NCBI GenBank assembly: GCA_011109175.1
Contig: RDEW01000089.1
Coordinates: 27,405 to 91,404 of the forward strand
Source of the DNA: Dicyema japonicum
Lineage: Eukaryota > Dicyemida > Rhombozoa > Dicyemidae
Length of the DNA stretch: 64,000 nucleotides
Reading direction: 5' to 3'
The notes beneath the pieces were generated by a model. It ran no database searches and was not told the origin of the DNA. It saw only the letters and a program-made list of their open reading frames with translations. This document shows positions 45,100-57,062 of the stretch, piece after piece. The position numbers and the translations under genes were made by a program. The number at the start of each line of letters is the position of its first letter. The first letter of the stretch is position 1.

Positions 45100-46720
45100 A
45101 AGCGGCCACATTTATTAACAATAACGGGGAAAGGCGGCTGCTGACATTACGGAGTAAGCGTTTCCGCGGACAGCTGCAATCCCAATTTGTTGCTTCAGCC
45201 AGACCGCTTCCCGCACGTCTTTCTTACGATTGGCCAATTTCTTTTCGATTTTCTTCAGGAGAGAGGCTATGATACTTCCAGCAGCACCAGACGTTTCGAT
45301 TGCCACCGGTACAAGACGAAAACGATCTTTAATTTCAGCAGACTGCACCGAGCAGATCACCGATTTCGAGAAGGAATCCACAACGATGCAGTCTCATACA
45401 AGCGATTTTTCTTCAGTAAACGGAAAGATTGTTAACCCATCCGGTCTTTTCCCGTCTCCGCGGTCCAACCCCACGGGTTCCAGCATTGCCGTGAAGCCTG
45501 CAGCTTCAAGAGCACGCATGACAATATTGTTCATAGCAGCGTGGCGGGGTGCTCTTCCCGCATTCCTTTTGCACGAAAGCGGATGCAGCCATTTTTCATC
45601 GACGATCCCTCCACAACGACATTGGTGTTCGCGCATAGATCAACTTCCAGGCGCTGTGCGATCCCAATTCGAGTACAGTCCTCGTCCACAAAGGTCCCCA
45701 GAGTGTAACAAGAGAGTGCATCCAGCCATGCTCCGCTCCCATGGTTGGCAGTGGACACGAAGCATGCAAGACGATGCTGGTTGGCCTCAGACTTTGGCAC
45801 GTCGAAGATATTTTTGGAGTAAATCTCATCCTATTCTCGTTGCCTCGAAGGATCGTTCGCCGTATCCAAACCAGTTTCACATCATTCGCGAAGAGCTTCG
45901 TCGAAGACTTTTTTCCAAGAATGTCCGGTTGGAAAACGTAGGATATCTTGGACCAAATGGCTTCCGCTTGAGAGCGATGACAGATACGCTGGAAAGGCAA
46001 TCTCTTAGCGCCGACCTGAGACTCGTACCTCCAATGCGTGTAGGAATCTTGCATTGATTCCTAATCGGCAAGTAAAAGTCGATGTTTAGAAGCAATTCAG
46101 CTGATTTTCTTAATGTCCTATCCAGTGACAGGAGGATGTCACGAAGTTTGAAGCAGGGAGAAGATCGGAGAGCGCATAGGAGTTTGGGCAAGTCGATGCT
46201 ATTCTTAAAGAGGAAGAACGTTGTATGAGCATCGAGTAAGGATAGTTTCTCCGTAACTCTAGAGAGTTCATTCTCTTTTGTCAGCAGATGGCTCCGCAGT
46301 TTCTTTTCGTCAAGTGGACAACAAGAAAGTATGTCCGCTCTTTGGGTACGACAGTAATTCCAGGTAATACCGAATTGAAAAACTCGACCACGTTGATTAA
46401 AATCACTCTCCGAGTATGTGATATTTATTAGCTCCGATTTCTTTAAATTTATCTCAAATCGGAGGTTTCGTAGTGCCGGCACAGCATGTGACAGAACGTC
46501 ATGAACTTTTCTCCACGGCCCTCAATCGTAGCGTCATCAAGATACCAGAGATTTAGTTCTGTGTTGATAGAGTGGACAATTTTATCGATGGCCAGAGGGA
46601 AGAGAGGTGGACCAAGTGGGTCCCCTTGTTGGACACTAATCTCCAAACAGATAATCTTGTCCCGAAAACCAGTGAAGAATTGGTTGCCGCACCGCACTTC
46701 GCCTTCGGTCGTTTTGGCAC
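45100..46720 (-). pseudogene. LINE with RT and C-terminal restriction-like endonuclease
   Basis: Minus strand: RT remnants VQQGDPLGPPLFPLAIDK and LNLWYLDDATIEGRG (YLDD catalytic box), thumb FEINLKKSEL, ALRSSPCFKLRDILLSLDR, GGTSLRSALRDCLSSVSV. Then a zinc-knuckle-like CRCGGIVDEKWLHPLSC, NNIVMRALEAAGFTAML, GLDRGDGKRPDGLTIFPF (catalytic RPD) and, after a TGA in place of the conserved Trp codon (45404), DCIVVDSFSKS, RFRLVPVAIETSGAAGS and WLKQQIGIAAVRGNAYSVMS. The endonuclease is of the PD-(D/E)XK type used by R2/NeSL-like LINEs to cut target DNA. Several frameshifts in RT; C-terminal third nearly intact. Confidence 0.8.
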
Positions 46721-46743
46721 AGCCTTTAAATTACCCAGTCATT

Positions 46744-47049
46744 GTTTATTTATTTATTAACCCCGGATACACCGAGAAAGAAGTAAAGTAAACAACTAAT
46801 TAAATGTATCCTGTTTCCACTTCTACAGAAACAGTCCACACGGAATCAACATAAAGGGTAAAAGACGTCCATACTTGCAGTTGTGGAAACCCCTCCAGTG
46901 GAGTGAGGGAGAGCAAATGATTTTTTCACCTAGACAGGTGGATCACATGACGCCACTTTAATAGGAGAGGAGAGAGGAACAGACAAGCAAACAGAAAACT
47001 TCAACCAATTAGCCACGCAGCACCACATGGAGCCACGTGGCGTATTATC
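46744..47049 (-). repeat. SINE-like dispersed repeat, copy 3
   Basis: Reverse complement of the repeat at 11728-12045, from ATTTATTAACCCCGGATAC (3' end) to CACCACATGGAGCCACGTGG (5' end). It separates the LINE RT from an hAT transposase fragment, apparently inserted between or into them. A tail-only piece lies at 47334-47420. Confidence 0.75.
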
Positions 47050-47200
47050 ATACTTTTTGAATTTCCCAATCATTGTTGGAGCACCATCAGTGCAGATACC
47101 CACACATGCATTCCAATCCAACTTCATATCCTCAAATATGAATTCACAAGATTGAAAATGTCACATCCTTTGTTGTTCGGAGAACCTGTTGCAGCAAAAA
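47050..47200 (-). pseudogene. hAT transposase fragment (CTDGAPTM motif)
   Basis: Minus strand reads CDIFNLVNSYFEDMKLDWNA then CVGICTDGAPTMIGKFKK. WxxCVGxCTDGAPxM is the second catalytic-Asp motif of ZBED5-type hAT transposases. Cut off by the SINE-like repeat. Confidence 0.75.
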
Positions 47201-47420
47201 AAATATTCAACAATGGAAAGTGAATAATTGAGTGTCGGAAAACTGAATGGCAGTTCAAAAGTAATTTTTCAAATCAAAATTAAAGTGTCCTCAACTTATG
47301 AGTAAGACAAGTTGTTTCTAACACTTAAAAAATTTATTTTATTTATTAATTCTGGGATTACCGAGAAAGAAAGACAAAGTAAAGTCAACTAGTTAAGTGA
47401 CCCCAGTTTTCGCAACCAAA

Positions 47421-48119
47421 CGTGCCATCCTAACCCTGTGCGTTTCCGTTGTTCCCACTGTCGAACGGAACTGCCTTCTTTAAACCTTGCAGAGGAAGCC
47501 GAATGGGGAAGAAAATTTCTTAGCCAACAGATTTTCTTTTGCGTGGAGCAGTGGGAAACTTAGTGGGTGTCCATCTCCCTCGAAAATGCAAAGAAATCCG
47601 GAACCATATCTAAGAGTTGTAGATTCCGTCAGCAGGGGAGGTATTTTTGTTTCACATCCTGGTCCCAGCATACGTATTGTTTTTTTGCAATAAGTTCAGT
47701 TTTTGGATAGTGGCTTCTGATAACGCAAATCTCCATGCAGCAGAGGTATATTCAACAGCCGGTGCGTGCAAAAGGAGTGCAGGATTGCTTTAATCATATT
47801 CGCTGGGGTCTTCTGGATGAGGGCCCGTGTGACATTTAATTTCTGTAGTCCTTTGGTGAAGACTTGTTTGGCATAGTTAACGTTTGGATTATGGTCTTGT
47901 GGCACCCGATAAGGTGTCACCCATTCCGAGAAAAAACGAAAGAGCCAATAACTTTTCCCCACTTTTTGGGAATTCCCATAAGCTATGTGCCTCCGACTCC
48001 GTTTTGTGTTGTGGCGACATTGGAAAAAATTTTTAGCGCAAAAATTACTAAATCTAAAACATATGAAAAAATAAATCTAGTATTTAAAAATATACAATTT
48101 AAAGGATCTTAGTTATAGA
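47421..48119 (-). pseudogene. LINE fragment, CR1/jockey type (weak)
   Basis: Minus strand at 47696-47962 reads VNYAKQVFTKGLQKLNVTRA, LIQKTPANMIKAILHSF and RLLNIPLLHG, resembling the post-RT region of jockey/CR1 elements (KGLxxLNxxRAL). No RT boxes nearby; the rest of the interval is unassigned. Confidence 0.5.
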
Positions 48120-48240
48120 AAATGTGAGGAGTCTCGGTTGGAACATCGAGAAAAGATGGCCGATTATTGAGGATGTCGAGATCACCTGAATACTAGTTAG
48201 TGGTTAAGACGGTGTTTCTTTGGCTTAAATAATAATAATC
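48120..48240 (+). pseudogene. CR1-like element 3' end
   Basis: GGAACATCGAGAAAAGATGG through TTTCTTTGGCTTAAATAATA matches 6525-6615, the 3' end of the 2A element. Truncated insertion just upstream of the duplicated RT fragment; absent at the equivalent position near 18070. Confidence 0.7.
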
Positions 48241-48244
48241 TTAT

Positions 48245-48630
48245 TTATCATATTATAAAGGAATCTCCCTTTTTTCATAAGGAATTTTGGTTCGATACAG
48301 AGCTCTTTTGTATGTGGTAAATGGTAAACAGCGTGACAGATGACTTTTTTGCTTTTGTGTCGAGCCTCCGCTTTGAGAGTTTTAGCTTGTCAAGCATTTT
48401 TTAAGCAGACTAAGTCGTTGATTGAATGCTTCTGTTTTGTAGGCAAGAATGATATCATCGGCAGTTCTCATTACAGATGTGTGGCATGTCGTTTATGTAA
48501 AGGTTGAAGAGTTGGGGTGACAATGGGGAACCTTAAAGGACTCCAATAGAAGTAGCAAGATTTGATTTTGTTGTAGAGTAATTCGCTCGTCTTCCATGCG
48601 TATATCAATTATTCATTATTTAAGGTCTTG
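48245..48630 (-). pseudogene. CR1-like RT fragment, second copy
   Basis: Aligns with 18070-18440 including the AAGGAATCTCCCTTTTTT start and the YADD/INDMxHTC region, more decayed. Marks the upstream edge of block copy 2. Confidence 0.65.
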
Positions 48631-49087
48631 ATATACTGAAAATGCTGAAAATGAATAAAATTTTATTGAAAAAAATAGTTTTAATAATTTTTCAGGACTG
48701 TTAATTTATTGTAAATTCTGTTTCGAGCTTCTTTTATATTTTTAGTTTAATTGTGAATTGATTTTTGCAAAAAATAGTGAAATTTAGTTACCATCAGTGT
48801 CAATGTAGTAGTTTATTTCCAACCTTATCATCTTAAGCAATTAATTTCAAACGTTAAATCATTAGATACTGATAACCAGAAAAAGAAACAGTATTTTGAC
48901 TGAATCTGATCATAAAAGTTGGTAATTCTATTTCAACAGAGAGACTGCAAAACACGCTATAAATTTTTTGTCATATATTAAAAATAACTTAAACCTAACG
49001 TCATCGAAGAGTTTTAAGTTATTAAAACAAAAATATTAAATAAAGAAAATATCGTTAATATTAATGATTCGAAAGATATTTCTAAAA

Positions 49088-51436
49088 TCATACAAAAAAT
49101 ACATTATAAGATTCTTTAAACTTTATGGCATATTTTTGTAGATTTTTGATATTAGAGAGTGAAGACAGAGTCTCAATTTTGCTGAAGACATTTTTAGGAA
49201 TCATCATGGGGATAAATATTTGTGCTACTGAATCAACAAATATTACGCTTGTAGTAAACCATTTGAGAAAATTCCCAAATGGCCCAAAACCATAGTCTTT
49301 GGTCCAAATCCTCATTTAATAAGTTTACGAGTGAATCAATCGATCTTTTGTATAAACGATATCTAACCGATAATATCCGTCATAAAGTGAATATTCCATA
49401 TTATCGATTGAACATAAAGCAATTGCATTAAGAATATTTTCAGACATGTTATTTAGCATCAAAAATATCGCAAATCTCAAGTCTTCAGTAAAGTCACTCA
49501 TTATGTTTGATAGGCCATTGCAGATGGCAACATATATGTCCGGCCAATGTTCGTAATAGACATAATTTCCTGTCAAAATCACACAAAACATACAATAAAC
49601 AATTAATCAGTCCACTCTTCCTAACCAGAGGTCGAATTTTCCCGAATTTAGTTAGATTTTCAAAAACATTTAAAATTGGATATATAAAGTCGTCATTTGA
49701 ACATTATCATTTTCTTGAAATTGACCAAAGAAGTCGATAATAAGATCAATCCCTCCCAAATCAACCAACAAAGTTGCATTTTTTTCGTTTGCATCTAAAA
49801 AATAAGGTAACAATTCACCTACAAGAAACCACAAAATTCTCCACGACATATTAAAAAGACACTCTTCTAGTTCTTTGTACTTTTCAAAATTATTCACAAT
49901 TGACTAAAATCTAAATTAACCAATTACCTCGATGATTCCGTAAAATCCGAAATAAGACAAAACTTCTATACTTTGACTCTTCATTGTGGGGTACATGACA
50001 TCATCATCCATATTTAATCCAATGAATGAGTAAACATCTTTCATGAATGTTTTAGTAATAAACGAAAAAGAAAATAACTGAAATGAACGAGCAAAATACA
50101 AAATTTGATAACTCCCATGGTTTTATCCAGTCCATAACGGTGTATAATAATTTTCTGAACTGAAACAAATAAAAAATGAAACTACCTTATTATGAGAACA
50201 TATTCTTCTAAAATAACAAGGACAGCTTCATAAATAAGGCTAAGTTAACATGAACTCAAACCATCGATAAGATTCAGATATGGGCACTCCACTCATGGGT
50301 TTTAAGCAACACCTATCAAATCAACGCACACGATTACATAATCTGTTGAATAAGCTTAGTATTTCGTGATGTTTTCAACAAGCGGCAGATAAACTTAAAT
50401 ATAATTTCAAATACCCTCAAAAATCGTTTATGAAGCGAAGGCCGAATTTCAGAGTCCCAATCATTAATATAAAGTAAAGTTGAACAAAGCAGCAAGTCCT
50501 TATGCTCAAAGTGAAAAATTGCATTAACCAAATTATCTACCAGTAAGTTTGATTCGATCTACAATTAATAATAAAATATTGACATTAGTTTTGAAAAATT
50601 GCGATATTTTTTGGAAGCAAAATTCGTTAATCTTTTTTGGACAGTTCTCTAAAAATCTAACAGTAAAATACGGATTTAATAATTCATAATCAATCGAGAA
50701 TCCAGACAAATCCAAAAAATCTAAATTCTTTGCTAATTTTAACAACGGTCTACAATCACAGCTTAATTTATGCACATTTTTACTGTTTGTATACGAAAAA
50801 TATCTTAATCTAACAAAATAGAAACTTTAGAGATCCGGGACTGGCAAGACTATTGGAAAATTCTTCGAAATTGGATATCAGAACATTGTCAAAATTAATA
50901 CTTTCGAGTTCTTTGATCAGTTTGACTGTGCAACAATAAATTTTAGTTGGAGTACTTCTTTCAAGAAGAGAATCTGATAAAAGTTCAAGTGACCTAATTT
51001 CGCTAAAGCCACTTTTAAGTAGCAAATGAAGTAAAACTGGGTCATCATATTCCAAAAGAGTGAAAGAATTGACATTATTTGGAGAATAATGCAAATAAGG
51101 CGAATTTTCAGAAGATGTTATTTTAGCTAACTTGATATTCGTTAAATTTGGTAGATTTAGGCACAAATTTGTTAAATCTTTAATGTCGATTTGATTAGTA
51201 GACAAATCAAGGCGGAAAATGTTAGAACATACTTCTGTGAGTTTACTTAGTGTTGAGAAATCATTGAACACTGATAACATCTTCATTGAATTGTGTTCTT
51301 TTAAATATTCAATTTCATAATGAATTCTTTTGCAGATCATCGTCTTCGATTTTGTACTTAATCCACCATATTTATTCATATTAATGTTTTTTCGAAAGTC
51401 ATTAATGCAAAGTGCATACAAAGAAGGAATTTGCAT
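49088..51436 (-). pseudogene. ZYG11/ZER1-like protein, copy 2
   Basis: Here the N-terminus is open for 208 codons from ATG 51436 (MQIPSLYALCINDFRKN), covering the LRRs without the break of copy 1. The same eight introns are present but some differ by 1 nt (for example 25 nt at 50559-50583, against 24 in copy 1). The armadillo half has frameshifts: after QFQENDNV (about 49710), after CDFDRK (about 49570), and a compensated scramble LRFAIFLMLNN in place of MKICDIFDTENK. These are not explained by introns, so this copy is likely a pseudogene. Substrate-receptor role as for copy 1. Confidence 0.75.
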
Positions 51437-51565
51437 GTGCTTAAAAATTACAGTTTTTATATTAAAAATAATAAAAATTACAGATTTTATATTAAAATAA
51501 TAATTTTAAAAAATCCTAATTAAAAAAATTATCGAATTATTTTACATTAAATTCATCTTCTATAC

Positions 51566-52774
51566 CAGGGCTTGCAAATGGCGGCCTGTGAGAAATTACA
51601 AATTTTATAATACTAAAGGAAATTGGCTCGTCTACAAAAATAACCGCGGGCTAATTAATATTAATAATATTCTCACTTTCCGAGGAGTCATATCAGTTAT
51701 CGCTCTCCACATGCAGAACTCACTTTATTTTAAGCAAAGAACAGTTATAACATCTAATCGAGGGAGGATCAAGAAATACTCTTCACTTCTTTTTTTTGGG
51801 TGTATTTCCTTTTAGACTATCCGATTCCGCAGTAAATGTCCACAGATGACGGCGTCACTCGTCAAGCCCTTTTTAGCATCGTAGATGCGTGGAACCTCTC
51901 ACCAGGTGAACAGCAGCGAGAATCGAACCCGTGACCTAAGCCTAATTAGTTATTTTACTTATTATTAAAAATTAAATAAATTTATAAACGTGTTAATAAA
52001 TTTTGTTTTCATTTAAAATGCCGAATGTCCGAAATGAATGAAAGATTTTCAAACTCGTACATTTAATGCAGATTTGAGTAATGACTATTTCTTTATTGAG
52101 GATAATAGAAAACCTATTCCTGATATGCTTCGATACAGTTGCTGTCCAAAAACTTTATAACATCAACCGAAATTATGAAATTCGGATGACGCATTTTGTG
52201 AATTTTCTCTCTACGAATCCTACCGATGTTCATGAATATGTAAACATAGTTATGGAATTAAGATTAGAATTTTCATCACGTTTCATGGATTTAAGAGTAA
52301 ATTGTTTATATATTAATTTTTCAGGTTCATAAAAATCTTTTCAACACTTTTTTCAATCCCATATGTTGAATCTGAGACAGCACCAAATTTTACCAAATGA
52401 AATTACTTGAAATTCAATGCCACTACAATCAGAATATTTTTCTGGATTGGATATTTTGAGCTTCTACAAAAATTTTGTATGTGTCAAAAATAGCCACATC
52501 TAATCGAAAATGACTTTTATATTTGGAAGTATTTTTATGTGAACAATTATTCTTTAAAATGAATAATGTAAAAAATTGTCTAAGAACGACAATGACTGAT
52601 TCTCATATTAACGATATATTACTTTTAGCAACTAATTAGATGTCAACGTAGACGTTAATAGTTTATTAAAAAATAAATTCACTTTTTTGAAAAGTTAATA
52701 ATTTTTCTAGTTTGTCCCAAATCTCATAAAGAATAAATTTTGGCCCGCGAAGCCAAAAATCCTGCGGACTTCTG
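51566..52774 (+). mobile_element. hAT DNA transposon (GTF2IRD2 type), block copy 2
   Basis: Starts CAGGGCTTGCAAATGGCGG at 51566 after TTCTATAC (51558-51565) and ends GGACTTCTG at 52774 before TTCTATAT, so insertion site and ends agree with block copy 1. The better-preserved start (CAG) confirms hAT. Transposase piece: HFVNFLSTNPTDVHEYVN, IVMELRLEFSSRFMDLR. Part of the BED-finger region and the duplicated stretch of copy 1 are absent. Confidence 0.85.
51658..51941 (-). mobile_element. tRNA-related SINE inside hAT copy 2
   Basis: Not present in block copy 1. Flanked by CTAATTA (51651-51657 and 51942-51948), a 7-bp target-site duplication. On the minus strand it begins GCTTAGGTCAC followed by GGGTTCGATTCTCGC, a tRNA B-box (RNA polymerase III internal promoter). 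No A-box precedes it, so the head is 5'-truncated. The body ends in an AATATTATTAATATT tail. Confidence 0.7.
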
Positions 52775-52789
52775 TTCTATATTATAAAT

Positions 52790-53640
52790 TTGTAAGTTTG
52801 TTTCAAAACCTCAAACTGAATAATGTGCGCATGGTTTGCTCTTTAAGATAAAAAAAAATGGTCTAATTTTCTATATCTCTATAGTGCAGCAAAACTGTCT
52901 CCAATTCAAATTATCTCTGAAGTTGAAGATATCTTCTATTAATATTTTTTTATTTCTTCAGTTTTTTATTCGTAGAAAACAGATCCTTAGCTGGAACGTA
53001 GGAAATCAAAAATGTACTGTATCTACTGAACCAACTCTTCTACGAAGTTCTTTTCTGCTATCCTAGCATTGGGATCACATACAGTTGGAGTACACGAATA
53101 GGGAAAGAAAGGGAGCAGAGAAGAGAAAATTTCGACTGTATTGTAATTAAGGGGATCGAATGGACAATTAAAACACGATGTTTAACATGCTAGGTAATTC
53201 GGGATTAGTGCTATGTCCGCCTTGTAGCTCATCCATAGGTCATGCAGTTCCAACACTTTACTTATGATCACTTTCAGTTTCATTATTATCAGGGACGAAT
53301 AAGGTAAGGAGTTCTGTTTTAATGACCACAGAGCAGAGTCAAAGATCATAAGAGAAAAGGAGCAACCCATGAATTTCACCCTGATTTCTCCCCTGACTAG
53401 ACAATGTGGATTCGATTTCTTCCTACAGGTATACTACCCATATCATTAAAAGTCAGGAGATCCTCGTGAGCACCGCTGGTTATTTGAGTGAATCTCGCTC
53501 GCCATCCTTAAGAGGGATAGCCACGCAGTCAGAGAGGCCGTTATGTGACTATTTGCTCACTTTTTTCCTTAATAAATTATTAACTATCCAAAAAAATCAA
53601 CAAAATATATACTTTTTCAGCTCTATAATAAATGATAGTA
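52790..53640. other. non-coding part of duplicated block, copy 2
   Basis: Counterpart of 24950-25800. Contains the third copy of the hairpin-rich repeat at about 53430-53570. No gene recognised. Confidence 0.5.
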
Positions 53641-53940
53641 AAATCTCAAACATAGCTTCTGTCAAATTGCGCTGGGAATATTGAAACCTACTAAGGAAAT
53701 CTTCCCGTGTGGAAATCCTGCCCAGGAACCTAGAAAATATGATATAGGCGACTGGAACAGTGCCCTGCTAAGTACTCGAGTATGCGGACTACGTCCAATT
53801 CGGAAATACGCAGGAACGCAGTCGGAACATCGAAAAAAGATGCGGAGAATGTTAAGAGAGGCTGGGATCACCTAAACTTTGTTTACTTTAGATATGACTG
53901 TGGTTTTTTGGTTCAATAATAATAACTACACACAACTTCA
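53640..53940 (+). pseudogene. CR1-like element 3' end, second copy
   Basis: Reads LLSTRVCGLRPIRKYAGTQ, SEHRKKMRRMLREAGIT and an AATAATAATAAC tail; one base shorter than 25800-26090 in the proline/alanine stretch, which keeps the frame open here. Confidence 0.7.
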
Positions 53941-54077
53941 GTATTGATTACTGTAGTAAAAGAAACATAGGCAAATTTATTTATTAATTTAAAAATAAAC
54001 CCACAAAAATTATGGCGATTAATCAACAAAAAGAGCAATCAAATTGAATCGGATTTTTTAATCGAGAAACAGAGGAA

Positions 54078-55084
54078 TTGGTAGGCCACCTTTCTGAAGA
54101 TCGTAGAATGTATGTTCGTTTTGTTTTTACAAGCGACCATGACCCAATTGTGTTGAAACTGAAAATATCTATTTGTCTGCCAAGATATTCTACAAAGTTC
54201 AAGAACTATTCGAAGGCAAATTGGATTGGATTCAGCACGTATGTGGATAATTGTCTATCGGGACTCGTTGTGGAAGACTTCCTAGACTTCCCTATTGACA
54301 TGTTAACTTCAGTTAATCGAAAAGCAGACAGAATATTCATCCCAATAGCCTCTTACAGAACATTCAATCCGAAACTATCTTCGGCATCCTAAAAACATAT
54401 CAAAAAACGGGATGCTTTGAAGAAAACCGGACTGGAATCAGATGGCTCTATATCGTTCATACGCTCTCCAAATCGCAGAATTTCCCAACTATTCCGTGAT
54501 AAACACAGACATAAGTGGAGTCGGCTTGTTGGTCGACTATGTCACAAGAACTCGTGTGGAACCTTCTGGAAGACACTAGAGAGTATCAATAACCTCACAA
54601 AGGAAGATGACGGCGGAGTGGAAACCGTTACCATGCCCCGGAACATGCACGGAAACTCGCTAATAACCTCATGAAATACTATGTGTCGATCAGCCAGAAG
54701 GATTTCTCTCGATCTCTGCATGTCAAACGAAATGGTCCACAACAGTCGATATATACGACGATCTTCTACAGCTCTGTCTCCATGACTTGCGCCTTGTCAA
54801 AAGTGTTGGAGAAGCTTGTACTAATGTTAATTACCTCTGTTCTACAATTTCCTGATTTTCAACATGGCTTCAGATAAGGCCGTTCTACAACGACTTATTT
54901 GGGATTTGTCTCTCAGTTCATCACAGACGGCTTCAACGTGAAGACGCACTTACAGGCGGCTCTGGTGTATATTCAGTCACACGAAGGAGGTGTTAACCAA
55001 GGGTCTTCGAAAATGGAACGTCCTAAAAGCCATCGTAAAGAAGAGCCCTTTTACAAGAGACATTATCCTCAACCATTTCACTAA
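54078..55084 (+). pseudogene. CR1-like element, pre-RT region, second copy
   Basis: Matches 26233-27470 (SDHDPIVLKLKISICLPRYS, RDKHRHKWSRLVGRLCHKNS) but the RT block with GPDSVCAIHLKHLGP is deleted at about 54765. The SDHDP at the EEP end is the catalytic SDH motif, kept here and changed to DQ in copy 1. Confidence 0.7.
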
Positions 55085-55523
55085 CTAGCATTTTATTTTT
55101 TTATATTAGTAAAATACTGATCATCGTTAAAAACTATATAAGGGTTCCGTATAAAATGAAAAATGTCGATGGGTTCCGTGCTCTCAAAAACCACTGCTTT
55201 ATAATATGAAGACTGCACGCTCACCCTCTCAAAGTTAAACTGTAACTCATCATTTTTAATAAAAACAATAAAAATCTTTATTATAATTTTCCAGATTTTC
55301 TACTACTTTGAATTATTTTAGAACTTTCTGGGTTTACTTTTTTTGTTAGCCGTATATTTGGATGCGGAACTGCGAAATACTATGGGACCCTGTATCACCA
55401 AATCACCGAACTTATATACGCGGATTATTTGGACTTTGCATCCACCAATAACTTGATTGAGTCGCTCTACGTACAGTAGAGATATCGCCCGCAAATAAAA
55501 TCCAAAGATAAATCTCTATATAC

Positions 55524-56109
55524 AGTCCGACCTCTAATTGGGGCACGTAACGCCCAAAATCTGAGGTTTCCCCAAAATATAGGTTTTCCATATAGCTCGA
55601 TAAATAAACAAAAATTTATTAATCAATTATTTTCTTCCATATTTATAATTATTCCTACCTCACGTTTCATTCTGACTTGATAAAAAATGAAGATAGCCTG
55701 AATAAATCAAAATATTTGTATCTATGTTTTCCATCAGACTTAAAGTTTTTGATGGTTCACAGTCTATATCCTCATAGAGATATGCATTATTATCTTTTTC
55801 AATTTCAAAACATTCATAGCAATTAGCTTATTAATATTTCTTCAGTTTATTCATTTATGCAATTTTAGTGAGATAGAATTGTCGAAAATTTTTTCAGCAG
55901 TTAGAAATAGTTTCACAGATACATTACTCGATTATTTCAGCACCATCTGAGATTATTGTTACGACTTGCCGCAAAGTTAATTTGGATAGAATTCGATAAA
56001 AAATTGGTCGTCTTGAAAACATAAAAAATCGATTAGACAGTTTAAATGAAATTTTTATTGTTCCAGCATCCCAGGTTAAGTAATTTTTTGGCAAAAATAA
56101 AAAAATCGA
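55524..56109 (-). mobile_element. Tigger/pogo-like remnant, second copy
   Basis: CAGTCCGACCTCTAATTGGG at 55524 and following sequence match 28034-28600 with small deletions. Interrupted at 56109 by the LINE insertion. Confidence 0.35.
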
Positions 56110-57062
56110 CCCACTTTATTTAACAAACAATAAAAAGTTAATATATTTAATAATCAACAACCTTCCTCGCCTGCCTGTTCGCCAGCCTCCTCAGGCAGGT
56201 TCGATTCTGGTTGCTGAAACAACTCCGAGAGCGCCTTGTCTAATTGAACCCTCTGCCCATATGGCATCTCAAGGCTCTGCCTCCTATACTCCAGTGTCAG
56301 GCTCTCTAGGGTCCGCTTTAACACAGTGGACTGTAGATAGCTTGGAGCTTCCTATCTACCCCAACTGCTTCAGATAACCTTGTGGTACTTTGTTGCAATT
56401 CCTTCCCACGTCATTACTATAGGAATAACGAGGACTTGCAACCAAACATCTGCACCTTCTCGTTTGCAAGAAAGTCATACTTCTTTTTTTCTCCATATCC
56501 AAGTCTGCAAACGGTCTTGAGACGTGATGCCAACTTCTATGATAAGGACTTGGCCAGACTCCTTATCGTGTACCACAATGTCCGGTTTATTGTGCTTGAC
56601 TAGCACCGAGGTACGGATAACACTCTCTACCTTAATTTGTACCTGGTGTTCTCTACTACAGATTGCACCTTATGAGTCCGCAACTTTCTGGTGTGGCGAA
56701 TACCATACTTATTTCATAGTAGTAGATGAAGACTCTTTACTACCTCGTTATGCTTCCACATGGATCCGCACGAGTGGCTAAATGATCAACCGACATGCTC
56801 CTTGACTTACAATGAGGACACGTATTTGTTGATCGAGGTGAGTTGTCAAATGAGTTGTCAAATATTGCGGTCTTGCATATACGTGTACAGCGCCTCCGAT
56901 CGATGTGAGTTGTCACCGTATTTTAGCCATACTGTCGACGACTTAAGGTCGACATGTGGGTTGTTTAATGAAGAGGACCTTATGAAGGCTTTTTAAGTTG
57001 ATCTTTTCCATCGAGAGAGTTTTAACGCCACCGAATCGAAAGCAAGTTGCATGTTTTTTTTT
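56110..57062 (-). pseudogene. restriction-endonuclease LINE 3' part, private to block copy 2
   Basis: Minus strand across frameshifts: SSTVWLKYGDNSHRSEALYT, YMQDRNIF, zinc knuckle CPHCKSRSMSVDHLATR, IKVESVIRTSVLVKHNKPDI then VVHDKESGQVLIIEVGITS and EKKKKYDFLANE, VLVIPIVMTWEGIATKYHK, and a tail VLKRTLESLTLEYRRQSLEM to LPEEAGEQAGEEGC with AATAAA downstream. KPDI..EVGI..K is a PD-(D/E)XK nuclease core. Inserted at AATCGA (56104-56109 and 57063-57068). Different family from the LINE at 45.1-46.7 kb. Confidence 0.8.

Noticed and set aside
45230-46057. 275-codon plus-strand open frame
   Set aside because: Antisense to the nuclease LINE, whose minus-strand motifs (RPDG, YLDD) are clear.
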